From positions 27,589,001 to 27,653,000 of the forward strand of contig NC_065575.1 of assembly GCF_937616625.2 (NCBI RefSeq): 64,000 bases of DNA, given 5' to 3'. The notes beneath the pieces are model-generated. The model was not told where the DNA came from and made no database searches. It was given only the letters and a program-made list of their open reading frames with translations. A program made the translations under genes and the position numbers. The stretch is from Mercurialis annua (taxonomy: Eukaryota > Streptophyta > Magnoliopsida > Malpighiales > Euphorbiaceae). Positions 32,850-46,011 of the stretch are shown here, piece by piece; position 1 is the stretch's first letter; each line of letters starts with the position of its first letter.

Positions 32850-34590
32850 GTCTCTTTAACGCGCCGTTCCGATTACTTAAGCATGGTAAGGTTATATTAC
32901 GCAGAGTGTGCATGAAAAGTGATTCTATATTAGTATGTTGCGTCTCAAGTCTCTATAACGCGTCGTTTCGATTACCATGCTTATGTTGCGTCACAAGTCT
33001 CTCAAACGCGCCGTTCCGATTACCTAAGCGTTAGGTTATATTTCGGAAAGTGTGCGTTAAAAGTGACGCTACATTACTCTTATCACAAGTCACATTAACT
33101 CGCCGTTTCGATTACCTAAGCATGGTTAGGTTATACTACGCAAAGTGTGCGTGAAAAGTGACGCTAGATATTAGTATCACGTGTCTCAAGTCTCTTTAAC
33201 GCGTCGTTTTGATTACCTTATGTCGCGTCACAAGTCTCTCTAATGCGTCGTTCTGATTGCCTAAGCGTTAGATTAAATTACAAAAAGTTTGAGTTAAAAG
33301 TGACGCTAGATTACTATATCGCGTCACAAGTCTCTCTAACACGTCGTTCCGATTACCTAATTATGGTTAGGTTTTATTACGCAAAATATGCATGAAAAGT
33401 AACGCTAGATTAGTATATGACATCACAAGTCTCATTAGCTAGTCGTTCTGATTACCTAAGCATGGATAGGTTATATTACGCAAAGTGTGATTGAAAAGTG
33501 ACGCTGGATTAGTTTGTCGCGTCTCAAGTCTCTTTAACGTTTCGGTCCGATGACTTCAGCATGGTTAGGTTATATTACGCAGAGTTTGCGTGAAAAGTGA
33601 CGCTAGATCAGAATGTCACGTCTAAAGTCTCATTAACGCGTCGGTCTGATTACTTCAGCATGGTTAGGTTATATTACACAAAGTATGAGTGAAAAGTGAC
33701 GCTAGATTAGTATGTCGTGTCACAAGTCTCTTTAACGCGTCATTCCAGTTACCTAACCATGGTTAGATTATATTACACAAAATTTGCGTAAAAAGTGACT
33801 CTAGATTAGTATGTCGTGTCACAAGTCTCTTTAACGCCTCGTTCCGATTACCTAAGCATGGTAGGGTTATATTACGCAGAGTGTGCATGAAAAGTGATTC
33901 TATATTAGTATGTTGCGTCTCAAGTCTCTATAACGCGTCGTTTCGATTACCATGCTTATGTGGCGTCACAAGTCTCTCAAACGCGCCGTTCCGATTACCT
34001 ACGTTAGGTTATATTTCGGAAAGTGTGCGTTAAAATTGACGCTAGATTACTCGCATCACAAGTCACATTAACGCGCCATTTCGATTACCTAAGCATGGTT
34101 AGGTTATATTACGCAAAGTGTGCGTGAAAAGTGACGCTAGATATTAGTATCACGCGTCTCAAGTCTCTTTAACGCGTCATTTTGATTACCTTATGCAGCG
34201 TCACAAGTCTCTCTAATGCGTCGTTCTGATTACCTAAGCGTTAGATTAAATTACGAAAAGTTTGAGTTAAAAGTGACGCTAGATTACTATATCGCGTCAC
34301 AAGTCTCTCTCACGCGTCGTTCCGATTATCTAATTATGGTTAGGTTATATTACGCAAAATGTGCATGAAAAATGACGCTAGATTAGTATATTACATCACA
34401 AGTCTCATTATCTCGTCGTTTTATTACCTAAGCATGGATAGTTTATATTACGCAAAGTGTGATTGAAAAGTGACGCTATATTAGTTTGTCGCGTCTCAAG
34501 TCTCTTTAACGTTTCGGTCCGATGATTTCAGCATGGTTAGGTTATATTACGCAGAGTTTGCGTGAAAAGTGACGCTAGATCAGTATGTCG
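32850..34590 (-). repeat. Tandem higher-order block, period about 0.97 kb
   Basis: A block with unusual unit variants (GCAGAGTGTGCATGAAAAG, then TTTCGGAAAGTGTGCG, then GATATTAGTATCACG) starts near 32850 and recurs from about 33825. Matching landmarks sit at 32891/33866 (offset 975) and 33461/34433 (offset 972). A third related block runs from about 37660 to 38310. Boundaries are approximate because they were traced by eye. Confidence 0.7.
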
Positions 34591-37500
34591 CGTCACAAGT
34601 CTCTTTAACGCGTCTTTCTGATTATCAAAGCATGGTTAGGATATATTACACACAGTGTTTGTGAAAAGTGACGCTAGATTAGTATGTCGCGTCACAAGTC
34701 TCTTTAACGTGTCGTTCTGATTACCTAGGCATGATAAGGTTATAATACGCAAAGTGTGCGTGAAAAGTGACGCTAGATTAGTATGTAGCGACCCAAGTCT
34801 CTTTAACGCGGCGTTTCGATTACCTACGCATGGTTAGATTATATACGCAAAGTGTGTGTGAAACGTGACCATAGATTAGTATGTCACGTCTCAAGTCTCT
34901 TTAACGCGCCGGTCCGATTACTTCGTAATGGTTAGGTTATATTACGCAAAGTGTGCGTGAAAAGTGACGCTAGATTAGTATGGCGCGCCTCAAATGTCTT
35001 TTACGCGTCGTTCGATTACCTTATCATGGTTAGGTTATATTACGCAAAGTTTTCGTGAAAACTGACGCTAGATTGGTATGTCGCGTCATAAGTCTCTTTA
35101 ATGCTTCTTTTCCGATTCCCCAACCATGGTTAGGTTATATTACGCAAATTTTGCGTGAAAAGTGACGCTAGATACTTCTCGAGTCTGTTTTATGCGTCGT
35201 TTCGATTACCATGATTATCTCTCTAACGCCTCGTTCAGATTACCTATGCATGGTTAGGTTATATTACGTAGAGTGTGCGTGAAAAATGACAATAGATCAG
35301 TATGTCGCATCTCAAGTCTCTTTAACGCGTTGTTTCGATTACCATGCTTATGTCGCGTCAAAAGTCTCTGTAACGTGTTGTTCCAATTACCTAAGCATGG
35401 TTTGGTTATATTACGCAAAGAGTGCGTTAAAAGTGATGCAATATTACTATGTCGCGTCACAAGTCTCTTTAACGCGTCGTTTCGATTACCTTAGCATGGT
35501 TTATATTACACAAAGTGTGCGTGAAAAGTGACGCTAGATTAGTATGTCGGGTCTTAAGTCTTATTAACACGTCGTTCTTATTAACTAAGATGGTTAGGTT
35601 ATATTACGCAAAATGTGCGTGAAAAGTGACGCTCGATTAGTTTTCCGCATCTCAAGTCTCTTTAACGCATCGTTTCGATTGCTTATTATGTCGCGTCTCA
35701 AGTCTTAATAACGCGTCATTCCGATAAAGTAAGCATGGTTTGTTTATATTATGCAAAATGTGCGTGAAAAGTAACGTTAGATAAGTATGTCACATCTCAA
35801 GTCTCTTTAACGCGTCGTTTCAATTACCTTGCTTATGTCGTGTCATAAGTCTCACTAAAGCGGCGTTCCGATTACCTAAGAATGGTTAGGTTATATTATG
35901 CAAAATGTGCGTGAAAAGTGACGCTAGATTAGTATGTCGTGCCTCAAGTCTCATTCACGCTTCATTTCGATTACCATGCTTATGTCGCGCTACAATTCTC
36001 TCTAACGCATCTTTCCAATTACCTAAGCATGATTATTTTATATTAGGAAAAGTGTACGTGAAAAGTGACAATATATTATTCTGTCGCGTCTCAAGTATTT
36101 TTGACGCGTCGTTCTAATTATCCAAGGATGGTTAGGTTATATTTCGCAAAGAGTGCGTAAAAAATGATGCTAGATTAGTATGAGGTGTCTCAGGTCTCTT
36201 TAGCGCATCGTTCCGATTACCTAATCATGGTTAGGTTATATTACGACAAAGTGTGCGTGAAAAGTGACGAATGTCGCCTCTCAAGTCTCTTTGACGCGTC
36301 GTTTCAATTTCCAAATGTCGGGTCACATATCTCTCTAACGTGTCGTTCCGGTGACCTAACGGTTAGGTTATTTTACGGAAAGTGTGAGTTAAAAGTGACG
36401 CTAGAATAATATGTCGCGTCACAAGTCTCTTGAACGCGTCGTTCCGATTACCTAAGAATGGTTCGGTAATATTACACGAAGTGTGCGTGAAAAGTGATGC
36501 TAGATTAGTATGTCGGGGTCGCAAGCCTCTTCAACTCGTCGGTTCAATTACCTAAGCATGGTTAGGTTATATTACGCAAAGTGTGCGTGAAAAGTGACGC
36601 TAGATTAGTATGTCGCATCACAAGTCTCTTTAACGCAATGTTCCGATTACCTAAGCATGGTTAGGTTATACTACCGAAAGTGTGCGTAAAAAGTGACGCT
36701 AGATTAGTATGTCGGGTTACAAGTCTTTTTAACGCGTCGTTACGATTTCCTAAGCATGGTTAGGTTATATTAAGCAAAGTGTATTGTAGTATGTCGTGTC
36801 TGAAGTTACTTTAACGCGTTGGTCTGATTACTTCAGCATGGTTAGGTTATATTACATAAAGTGTTGTTGCGTCACAAGTCTCTTTAATGCGTCGTTCTGA
36901 TTACCTAAGCCTGGTTAGGTTATATTATGGAAAATGTGCATAAAAAGTGACGCTAGATTAGTATGTCGCATCTCAAATCTCTTTAACGTGTCGATCCAGT
37001 TACTTCTGCATGGTTAGGTTATATTACGCAAAGTTTGCGTGAAAAGTGACGCTAGATTTGTATGTCGCGGCTCAAGTCTCTTTAACACGTCTTTCCGATT
37101 ACCTAAGCATGGTTAGGTTATATTACGCAAAGTGTGCGTGAAAAATGACTCTAGATTAGTATGTCGTGTCTCAAGTCTACTTAACTCGCCGGTTCGATTA
37201 CTTCAGCATGGTTAGGTTACATTACGGAAACTGTGCATGAAAAGTGACGCTAGATTAGTTTGTCGTGCCTCAAGTATCTTAACGCGTCGTTCCGATTACC
37301 TAAGCATGGTTAGGTTATATTACACAAAGTGTGCGTGAAAAGTGACAATTGATTAGTATGTCGTGCCTCAATCTTTTTAACGCGTCGTTCTTATTACTTA
37401 AGCATGCTTAGGTTATATTATACAAAGAGTGCGCAAAAAGTGAAGCTAGATTAGTATGTCGCATCTCAAATGTCTTTGACGCGTCGTTCGATTACCTAAG

Positions 37501-39147
37501 CATGGTTAGGTTATATTAGTATGTCACGTCATAAGTCTCTTTAATACTTCTTTTCTGACTACCACAATATGGATAGGTTCTATTACGCAAAGTTTGTGTG
37601 GAAAGTGACGGTAGAATAGTATGTCGTGTCTCAAGTCTCTTTAACGCGTCGTTTCGATTACCATGCTTATGTGGCGTCACAAGTCTCTCTAACGCGTCGT
37701 TCCGATTACCTAAGCGTCATGTTATATTACGGAAAGTGTGCGTTAAAAGTGACGCTAGATTACTCGCGTTACAAGTCACATTAACGCGCCGTTTCGATAA
37801 CCTAAGCATGATTAGGTTATATTAAGCAAAGTGTGCGTGAAAAGTGATGCTAGATATTAGTATCACGCGTCTCAAGTCTCTTTAACGCGTCGTTTTAATT
37901 ACCTTATGTCGCGTCACAAGTCTCTCTAACGCGTCGTTCTGATTACCTAAGCGTTAAATTAAATTACAAAAAGTTTGAGTTAAAAGTGACGTTAGATTAC
38001 TATATCGCGTCACAAGTCTCTCTAACGCGTCGTTCCGATTACCTAATTATGGTTAGGTTATATTACGCAAAATGTGCATGAAAAGTGACGCTAGATTAGT
38101 ATATTGCATCATAAGTCGCATTAGCTCGTCGTTCTGATTACCTAAGCATGGATAGGTTATATTACGCAAAGTGTGATTGAAAAGTGACGCTAGATTAGTT
38201 TTTCGCGTCTCAAGTCTCTTAAACGTTTCGGTCCGATGACTTCATCATGGTTAGGTTATATTACGCAGAGTTTGCGTGAAAAGTGACGCTAGATCAGTAT
38301 GCCGTGTCACAAGTCTCTTTAACGCGTCTTTCTAATTACAAAGCATGGTTAGGATATATTACGCACAGTGTTTGTGAAAAGTGACGCTAGATTAGTATGT
38401 CGCGTCACAAGTCTCTTTAACACGTCGTTCCAATTACCTAGGCATGGTAATGTTATATTACGCAAAGTGTGCGTGAAAAGTGACGCTAGATTAGTATGTA
38501 GCGACCCAAGTTTCTTTAACGCGTCGTTTCGGTTACCTACGCATGGTTAGATTATACTACGCAAAGTGTGCGTGAAACGTGACGATAGATTAGTATATCA
38601 CGTCTCAAGTCTCTTTAACGCGCCGGTCCGATTACTTCGTAATGGTTAGGTTATATTACACAAAGTGTTCGAGAAAAGTGACGCTAGATTAGTATGGCGC
38701 CCCTCAAATGTCTTTTACGCGTCGTTCGATTACCTTAGCATGGTTAGGTTATATTACGCAAAGTTTTCGTGAAAAGTGACGCTAGATTAGTATGTCGCGT
38801 CATAAGTCTCTTTAATGGTTCTTTTCCAATTACCTAAGCATGGTTAGGTTATATTACGCAAAGTTTGCGTGAAAAATGACGCTAGATACGACTCAAGTTT
38901 GTTTTCTGCATCGTTTCGATTACCATTATTATCTCTCTAACGCCTTGTTCAGATTACCTAAGCATGGTTAGGTTATATTACGTAGAGTGTGCGTGAAAAG
39001 TGACAATAAATCAGTATGTCGCATCTCAAGTCTCTTTAACGCGTTGTTTCGATTACCATGCTTATGTCGCGTCAAAAGTCTCTGTAACGTGTCGTTCCAA
39101 TTACCTAAGCATGGTTTGGTTATATTACGCAAAGAGTGCATTAAAAG

Positions 39148-39483
39148 TAGACTTGTTCATGGGCTTGGGTACCCGGCCCGCCCGCCCAGGCCCGTCCTCT
39201 TAGGGCCGGGCTTGGACACCAATTTTTGGTCCCAAGCCCGGCACGAGCCCGAGCCCGAGCCCGAAAAAAGCCCAATTTTCTATGGGCGGGCTTGGGCTTC
39301 TAATATTATAAAAAATAACGTAAGCCCGCTCAAGCCCGGCCCGAGCCCGTAAAAATAGAGTATTAGGGCCGAGTTTGGGTGGAATATTTGAAGCCCAAAC
39401 CGGGCTTGGGCTTGCCTTTAAAAAAGTCAAGCCCGCCCAAGCCCGGCCCGAGCCCGCCCAAGCCCGGCCCATGAACAGGTCTA
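39148..39483. mobile_element. hAT-like MITE, copy 1 (336 bp)
   Basis: Terminal inverted repeats TAGACTTGTTCATGGGC and (reversed) TAGACCTGTTCATGGGC. The 8-bp target-site duplication ATTAAAAG is at 39140-39147 and 39484-39491. The 8-bp duplication and the TAG ends point to the hAT superfamily. The body is GC-rich and built from AAGCCCG/CGGGCTT words that can fold on themselves. ORFs through it (plus 38987-39352, minus 39200-39472) are low-complexity artefacts. Confidence 0.9.
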
Positions 39484-40643
39484 ATTAAAAGTGATGCAAT
39501 ATTACTATGTCGCGTCACAAGTCTCTTTAACGCGTCGTTTCGATTACCTAAGCATGGTTTATATTACACAAAGTGTGCGTAAAAAGTGACGCTAGATTAC
39601 TATGTCGGGTCTTAAGTCTTATTAACGTGTCGTTCTTATTAACTAAGATGGTTAAGTTATATTACGCAAAATGTGCGTGAAAAGTGACGCTAGATTAGTT
39701 TTCCGCATCTCAAGTCTCTTTAACGCGTCGTTTTGATTGCTTATTATGTCGCGTCTCAAGTCTTAATAACGTGTCACTCCAATAAAGTGTGTATGGTTAG
39801 TTTATATTACGCAAAATGTGCGTGAAAAGTAACGTTAGATAAGTATGTCACATCTCAAGTCTCTTTAACGCGTCTTTTCAATTACCTTGCTTATGTCGTG
39901 TCATAAGTCTCACTAACGCGGCGTTCCGATTACCTAAGCATGGTTAGGTTATATTACGCAAAGTGTGCGTGAAAAGTGACGCTAGATTAGTATGTAGCGA
40001 CCCAAGTTTCTTTAACGCGTCATTTCGATTACCTACGCATGGTTAGATTATATTACGTAAAGTGTGCGTGAAACGTGACGATAGATTAGTATGTCACGTC
40101 TCAAGTCTCTTTAACGCGCCGGTCCGATTACTTCGTAATGGTTAGGTTATATTACACAAAGTGTTCGAGAAAAGTGACGCTAGATTAGTATGGCGAGCCT
40201 CAAATGTCTTTTACGCGTCGTTCGATTACCTTAGCATGGTTAGGTTATATTACGCAAAGTTTTCGTGAAAAGTGACGCTAGATTAGTATGTCGCGTCATA
40301 AGTCGCTTTAATGCTTCTTTTCCAATTACCTAAGCATGGTTAGGTTATATTACGCAAAGTTTGCGTGAAAAATGACGCTAGATACGTCTCAAGTTTGTTT
40401 TATGCATCGTTTCTATTACCATTATTATCTCTCTAACGCCTCGTTCATATTACCTAAGCATGGTTAGATTATATTACGTAGAGTGTGCGTGAAAAGTGAT
40501 AATAAATCAGTATGTCGCATCTCAAGTCTCTTTAACGCGTTGTTTCGATTACCATGCTTATGTCGCGTCAAAAGTCTCTGTAACGTGTCGTTCCAATTAC
40601 CTAAGCATGGTTTAGTTATATTACGCAAAGAGTGCATTAAAAG

Positions 40644-40984
40644 TAGACTTGTTCATGGGCTTGGGTACCCGGCCCGCCCGCCCAGGCCCGTCCTCTTAGG
40701 GCTGGGCTTGGACACCAATTTTTGGTCCCAAGCCCGGCACGAGCCCGAGCCCGAAAAAAGCCCAATTTTCTATGGGCGGGCTCGGGCTTCTAATATTATA
40801 AAAAAATAACGTAAGCCCGCCCAAGCCCGGCCCGGGCCTGTAAAAATAGAGTATTAGGGCCAGGTTTGGGTGGAATATTTGAAGCCCGAACCGGGCTTGA
40901 GCGGGCTTGGGCTTGCCTTTAAAAAAGTCAAGCCCGCCTAAGCCCGGCCCGAGCCCGCCCAAGCCCGGCCCATGAACAGGTCTA
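40644..40984. mobile_element. hAT-like MITE, copy 2 (341 bp)
   Basis: Same ends and the same ATTAAAAG flanks (40636-40643 and 40985-40992) as copy 1. The satellite on both sides matches copy 1, so it arose by duplication of the host segment and not by a second insertion. It differs from copy 1 by small indels in the GC-rich body. Confidence 0.9.
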
Positions 40985-43900
40985 ATTAAAAGTGATGCAA
41001 TATTACTATGTTGCGTCACAAGTCTCTTTAACGCGTCGTTTCGATTACCTAAGCATGGTTTATATTACACAAAGTGTGCGTGAAAAGTGACGCTAGATTA
41101 CTATGTCGGGTCTTAAGTCTTATTAACGTGTCGTTCTTATTAACTAAGATGGTTAGATTATATTACGCAAAATGTGCGTGAAAAGTGACGCTAGATTAGT
41201 TTTCCGCATCTCAAGTCTCTTTAACGCGTCGTTTCGATTGCTTATTATGTCGCGTCTCAAGTCTTAATAACATGTCATTCCAATAAAGTGTGTATGGTTA
41301 GTTTATATTACGCAAAATGTGCGTGAAAAGTAACGTTAGATAAGTATGTCATATCTCAAGTCTCTTTAACGCGTCGTTTCAATTACCTTGCTTATGTCGT
41401 GTCATAAGTCTCACTAACGCGGCGTTCCGATCACTACGCATGGTTAGGTTATATTACGCAAAATGTGCATGAAAAGTGACGCTAAATTAGTATGTCGCGC
41501 CTCAAGTCTCATTCACGCATCATTTCGATTACCATGCTTATGTCGCGTTACAATTCTCTCTAACGCATCTTTCCAATTACCTAAGCATGATTATTTTATA
41601 TTAGGAAAAGTGTATGTGAAAAGTGACAATATATTATTCTGTCGCGTCTCAAGTATTTTTGACGCGTCGTTCTAATTATCCAAGGATGGTTAGGTTATAT
41701 TACGCAAAGAGTGCGTAAAAAATGATGCTAGATTAGTATGAGGTGTCTCAGGTCTCTTTAGCGCATCGTTTCGATTACCTAATCATGGTTAGGTTATATT
41801 ACGACAAAGTTTGCGTGAAAAGTGACGAATGTCGCCTCTCAAGTCTCTTTACGCGTCGTTTCAATTTCCATATGTCGCATCAGAAATCTCTCTAACGTGT
41901 CATTCTGGTTACCTAAGGGTTAGGTTATTTTACGGAAAGTGTGAGTTAAAAGTGACGCTAGAATACTATGTCGCGTCACAAGTCTCTTGAACGCGTCGTT
42001 CCGGTTACCTAAGAATGGTTAGGTAATATTACACGAAGTGTGCGTGAAAAGTGATGCTAGATTATTATGTCGGGGTCGCAAGTCTCTTCAACTCGTCGGT
42101 TCGATTACCTAAGCATGGTTAGGTTATATTACGCAAAGTGTGCGTGAAAAGTGACGCTAGATTAGTATGTCGTTTCACAAGTCTCTTTAACACGACGTTC
42201 CGATTACCTAAGCATGGTTAGGCTATATTACCGAAAGTGTGCGTGAAAAGTGACGCTAGATTAGTATGTCGGGTTACAAGTCTTTTTAACGCGTCGTTCC
42301 GATTTCCTAAGCATGGTTAGGTTATATTAAGCAAAGTGTGCGTGAAAAGTGACGCTATATTAGTATGTCGAGTCTGAAGTTACTTTAACGCGTCGGTCTG
42401 ATTACTTCAGCATGGTTAGGTTATCACACAACGTGTGATTGAAAAGTGACACTAGATTAGTTTGTTGCGTCACAAGTCTCTTTAATGCGTCGTTCTAATT
42501 ATCTAAGCATGGTTAGGTTATATTACGCAAAGTGTGCATGAAAATTTACGCTAGATTAGTATGTCGCGGCACAAGTCTCTTTAGCTTGTCGTTCTGATTA
42601 CCTAAGCCTGGTTAGGTTATATTATCGAAAATGTGCATGAAAAGTGACGCTAGATTAGTATGTTGCATCTAAAGTCTCTTTAACGTGTCGATCCAATTAC
42701 TTCTGCATGGTTAGGTTATATTACGCAAAGTTTGCGTGAAAAGTGACGCTAAATTTGTATGTCGCATCTCAAGTCTCTTTGACACGTCTTTCCGATTACC
42801 AAAGCATGGTTAGGTTATATTACGCAAAGTGTGCATGAAAAGTGACCCTAGATTAGTATGTCGTGTCTCAAGTCTCTTTAACTCGCCGGTTCAATTACTT
42901 CAGCATGGTTAGGTTACATTACGCAAACTGTGCATGAAAAGTGACGCTAGATTAGTTTGTCCTGCCTCAAGTATCTTAACGCGTCGTTCCGATTACCTAA
43001 GCATGGTTAGGTTATATTACACAAAGTGTGCGTGAAAAGTGACAATGGATTAGTATGTTGTGCCTCAAGTCTTTTTAACGCGTCGTTCTGATTACTTATG
43101 CATGGTTAGGTTATATTATACAAAGAGTGCACAAAAAATGACGCTAGATTAGTATGTCGCATCTCAAATGTCTTTAACGCGTCGTTCGATTACCTAAGCA
43201 TGGTTAGGTTATATTACACAAAGTGTGCGTAAAAAGTGACGGTATATTAGTATGTCGCGTCATAAGTCTCTTTAATACTTCTTTTCTGATTACCACAATA
43301 TGGATAGGTTATATTACGCAAAGTTTGTGTGGAAAGTGACGCTAGATTAGTATGTCACGTCTCAAGTCTCATAAACTCGTCGTTTCGATTACCATGATTA
43401 TATCGCTTCACAAATCTCTCTAACGCCTCATTCTGATTCCCTAAGCATGGTTAGTTTATATGACGTAAAGTATGCGTGAAAAGTGACAATAGATTAGTCT
43501 GTCGCGTCTCAAGTATATTTGACACGTCGTTCCGATTACCTAAGCATTGGTTAGGTTATATTACGCAAAGAGTGCATAAAAAGTGATGCTAGATTAGTAT
43601 GACGGGTCTCAAGTCTCTTTAACGCGTCGTTCTGATTACCTAAACATGGTTAGGTTATATTACACAAAGTGTGTGCTAAAGTGATAATAGATTAGTATGT
43701 CGCGTTTGAAGTCATTTTAAAGCGTCGTTCCGATTACTTAAGCATTATTAGGTTATATTACACAAAGTGTGCGTGAAAAGGGACGGTACATTACTACGTC
43801 GCTTCTCAAGTCTCACTAACGCGTTGTTTCGATTACCATGATTATATCGCGTCACAAGTCTCTGTAATGCGTCGTTCCGATCACCTAAGCGATAGGTTAT

Positions 43901-44292
43901 ATTACAGAAAGTGTGTGTTAAAAGTGACACTAGATAACTATGTCGCGTCAAAAGTCTCCTTAACGCGTCGTTCCGATTACCTAAGCATTGTTAGGTTATA
44001 TTACGCTAAGTACGCGTGAAAAATGACGCTAGATTAGTATGTCGTGTCTCAAGTCTCATTAACGCGTCGTTTCGATTAACTAAGTATGGTTAAGTTATAT
44101 TACGCCAAACTGTGAGTGAAAAGTAGCGCTAGATTAGTATGTCGCGTCTCAAGTCTCTTTAACGCTTCGTTTCAATTACCATGCTTATGTCGCGTCACAA
44201 GTCTCACTAATGCGCCGTTCCGATTACCTAAGAATGGTTAGGTTATATTACGCAAAGTGTGCGTGAAAAATGACGCTAGATTAGTATGTCGC

Positions 44293-46011
44293 TGTTGGCG
44301 CAGCGGGACACGAGGGTCCGGATCGTATATTTCAATCAAAAATTGGAATTCCAACAATCCGGATCCAGAAATTGATCATATCAATAACCAATGGATCGTC
44401 GTGTCATCTAATAATTAAAGCACACATCTAGAAATTGTAAGAAGAATACCTATGTCGATTCTCCAACGATTCTTGTAGTCCCGCTAGTACGACAACCACA
44501 ATCTCATCCACACGAGTATCTGTCCGATTGAATCCTCGCCTTGAAGTAATCCGCAAGAGTTCCACTTGCCGAGCAACCCTAAGTTAAAACTCTCGCCACG
44601 ATTACGTCTTTGTTCGGATGTATGAAAAACATTTTCCAAGCTTTTCTATGATTGATGACTACTTGAACTCTTTCAAATATGCTCTCTTAAGTGTGGTGTG
44701 TATAGAATGAGCAAAGGAAACCTCTATTTACAAGGTAGAGCTTTGTTTAAGAATGCAACACCTCACATGCTAGGTGTAACACACCAAGTAAAGGTGTTGC
44801 CACCATTCGACACCTCACATGCTAGGTGTCACACACCAAGCATAGGTGTTGCCACCATCTGACACATCACACGCTAGGTGTCACACATCAAGCATAGGTG
44901 TTGCCACCTTCTGACATGTCGGATGCTAGGTGTCACACACAGAGACATTCATGACATCATCACGTGACATCATCGTGACATCATCACATGACATCATCGT
45001 GACATCATCACATCACATCATCATATTAACTTGGATAAAATACAATTAGGTGCCTACTTATTTATAACTCTTACAAATTAGTCCCTAATTTATACTGGTT
45101 TTTTCATCTTAGATTAATTTCCGAGATATTCTAGTATCTATATGAAATCGATCTCTCGTAAACTCAATCGGTTGCACACCCTATTGTGTGTGACTAACTA
45201 GGTTCACATATATATGGAAACGAGAGTCATAAGAAACGCCTTTCTTATATTAAATAATTAAATCCCATTAATTAATAATTCTCGTAGATCGTGAGTGACG
45301 TCTAGCAACATATCACGACCCCCAAATAGATATGAATGTTTCGATGCATTCTTTATGAACCAATGTTCATATTTACAGTACACTCAAACTTCCCTTCATC
45401 CAGAGTGATGAATTCTTTCTAGGTTAAACCCCTATCTCCATATACAACTAATTAGAGCCAACACATCCCGCGGCCCTAGCTCATGAAAGATCTAGGGTTA
45501 AGGAGTATCAAACTCTGATCACCTATCTGCAAGATAGTGTCACCGCAAGTCAAAGGAATTATGCACAATTATGAACTAGATGACATTAAATTGACTTTGA
45601 TGAAATACCATGTATAAGTCATCTAGCGTCACTTGTTCGACTCACTCAACCCCTTGATTCTCCACATGTTTATTCTGATCCCCATCAAGTATTATGAGAC
45701 TCACTACTTCCTGTAATTAGTAACTCTTTACTAATTAGGAGAATAAATAGAGGTGACGATCTTTCCGGGATAATGCGATGCCCTTATTCGTAGGACCCCA
45801 TCGATCGTTAACGGTTAATTAGATCACTTGTATTATAGAATCTGCCGCTCATATTCTTAACACCTTAAGAATAGATTCTATCACAATGTGATAAGGAGAA
45901 TACTTAGTTGATGAGACACTTAGTTCAAATAAAACATATATATCTTTTTCCATTGGGATTAGTTCTACAAATATACACGATAAAATGGCCATAGGGCACA
46001 TACTACTAACA
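44293..46011 (-). mobile_element. Copia solo LTR with intact target site (1719 bp)
   Basis: On the minus strand it runs TGTTAGTAGTATGTGCCC to GCGCCAACA. A perfect 5-bp TSD GTCGC flanks it (44288-44292 and 46012-46016). There is no interior, so it is a solo LTR left by recombination between two LTRs. Compared with 58578-60624 it lacks about 200 bp near 45400, with the gap falling between two TTCATC words, and it has only one copy of a unit that is tandem in the other two. Its TATA region (near 44730) is degraded. Confidence 0.92.
44758..45030. repeat. Minisatellites inside the solo LTR U3
   Basis: About 3.5 tandem copies of a 52-bp unit containing GCTAGGTGTCACACACCAAG and GGTGTTGCCACC span 44758-44940. 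They are followed by a run of GTGACATCATCAC-type words at about 44945-45025. The other two LTR copies have one 52-bp unit or part of one, so this copy expanded. TGACATCA words resemble bZIP sites and lie upstream of the TATA position. Confidence 0.75.

Larger units (their letters stand above)
38461..41460 (-). repeat. Tandem segmental duplication, period 1496 bp, containing the MITE
   Basis: Two adjacent copies, about 38461-39957 and 39958-41460, share the variant GTAGCGACCCAAGTTTC, the sequence around it, and a MITE at the identical target site (starts 39148 and 40644, offset 1496). An older related segment without the MITE lies at about 34750-36000. From about 39970 to 43360 the text follows 34760-37620, so this is part of a larger set of nested duplications. 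Confidence 0.75.
27488..44292 (-). repeat. Main inverted 99/147-bp satellite array
   Basis: 16.8 kb of the same satellite read on the other strand (GCAAAGTGTGCGTGAAAAGTG, ACGCTAGATTAGTATGTCGC and so on; here CCTAAGCATGGTTAGGTTAT replaces the plus-strand word). Short and long units are mixed. Two MITE copies interrupt it at 39148-39483 and 40644-40984. Blocks of many units are repeated at larger periods. Short internal deletions are frequent, for example near 36780 and 37513. It ends with GTCGC (44288-44292), the TSD of the next LTR. I found no gene; all ORFs are short and follow the repeat phase. Confidence 0.95.

Noticed and set aside
39200..39472. Gly/Pro/Ala-rich ORFs through the GC-rich inserts
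   Set aside because: They arise from AAGCCCG/CGGGCTT words of the MITE; inverted ends and an 8-bp TSD explain the insert.
27488..44292. CRISPR-like array
   Set aside because: Units are contiguous with no unique spacers; it is a eukaryotic satellite.
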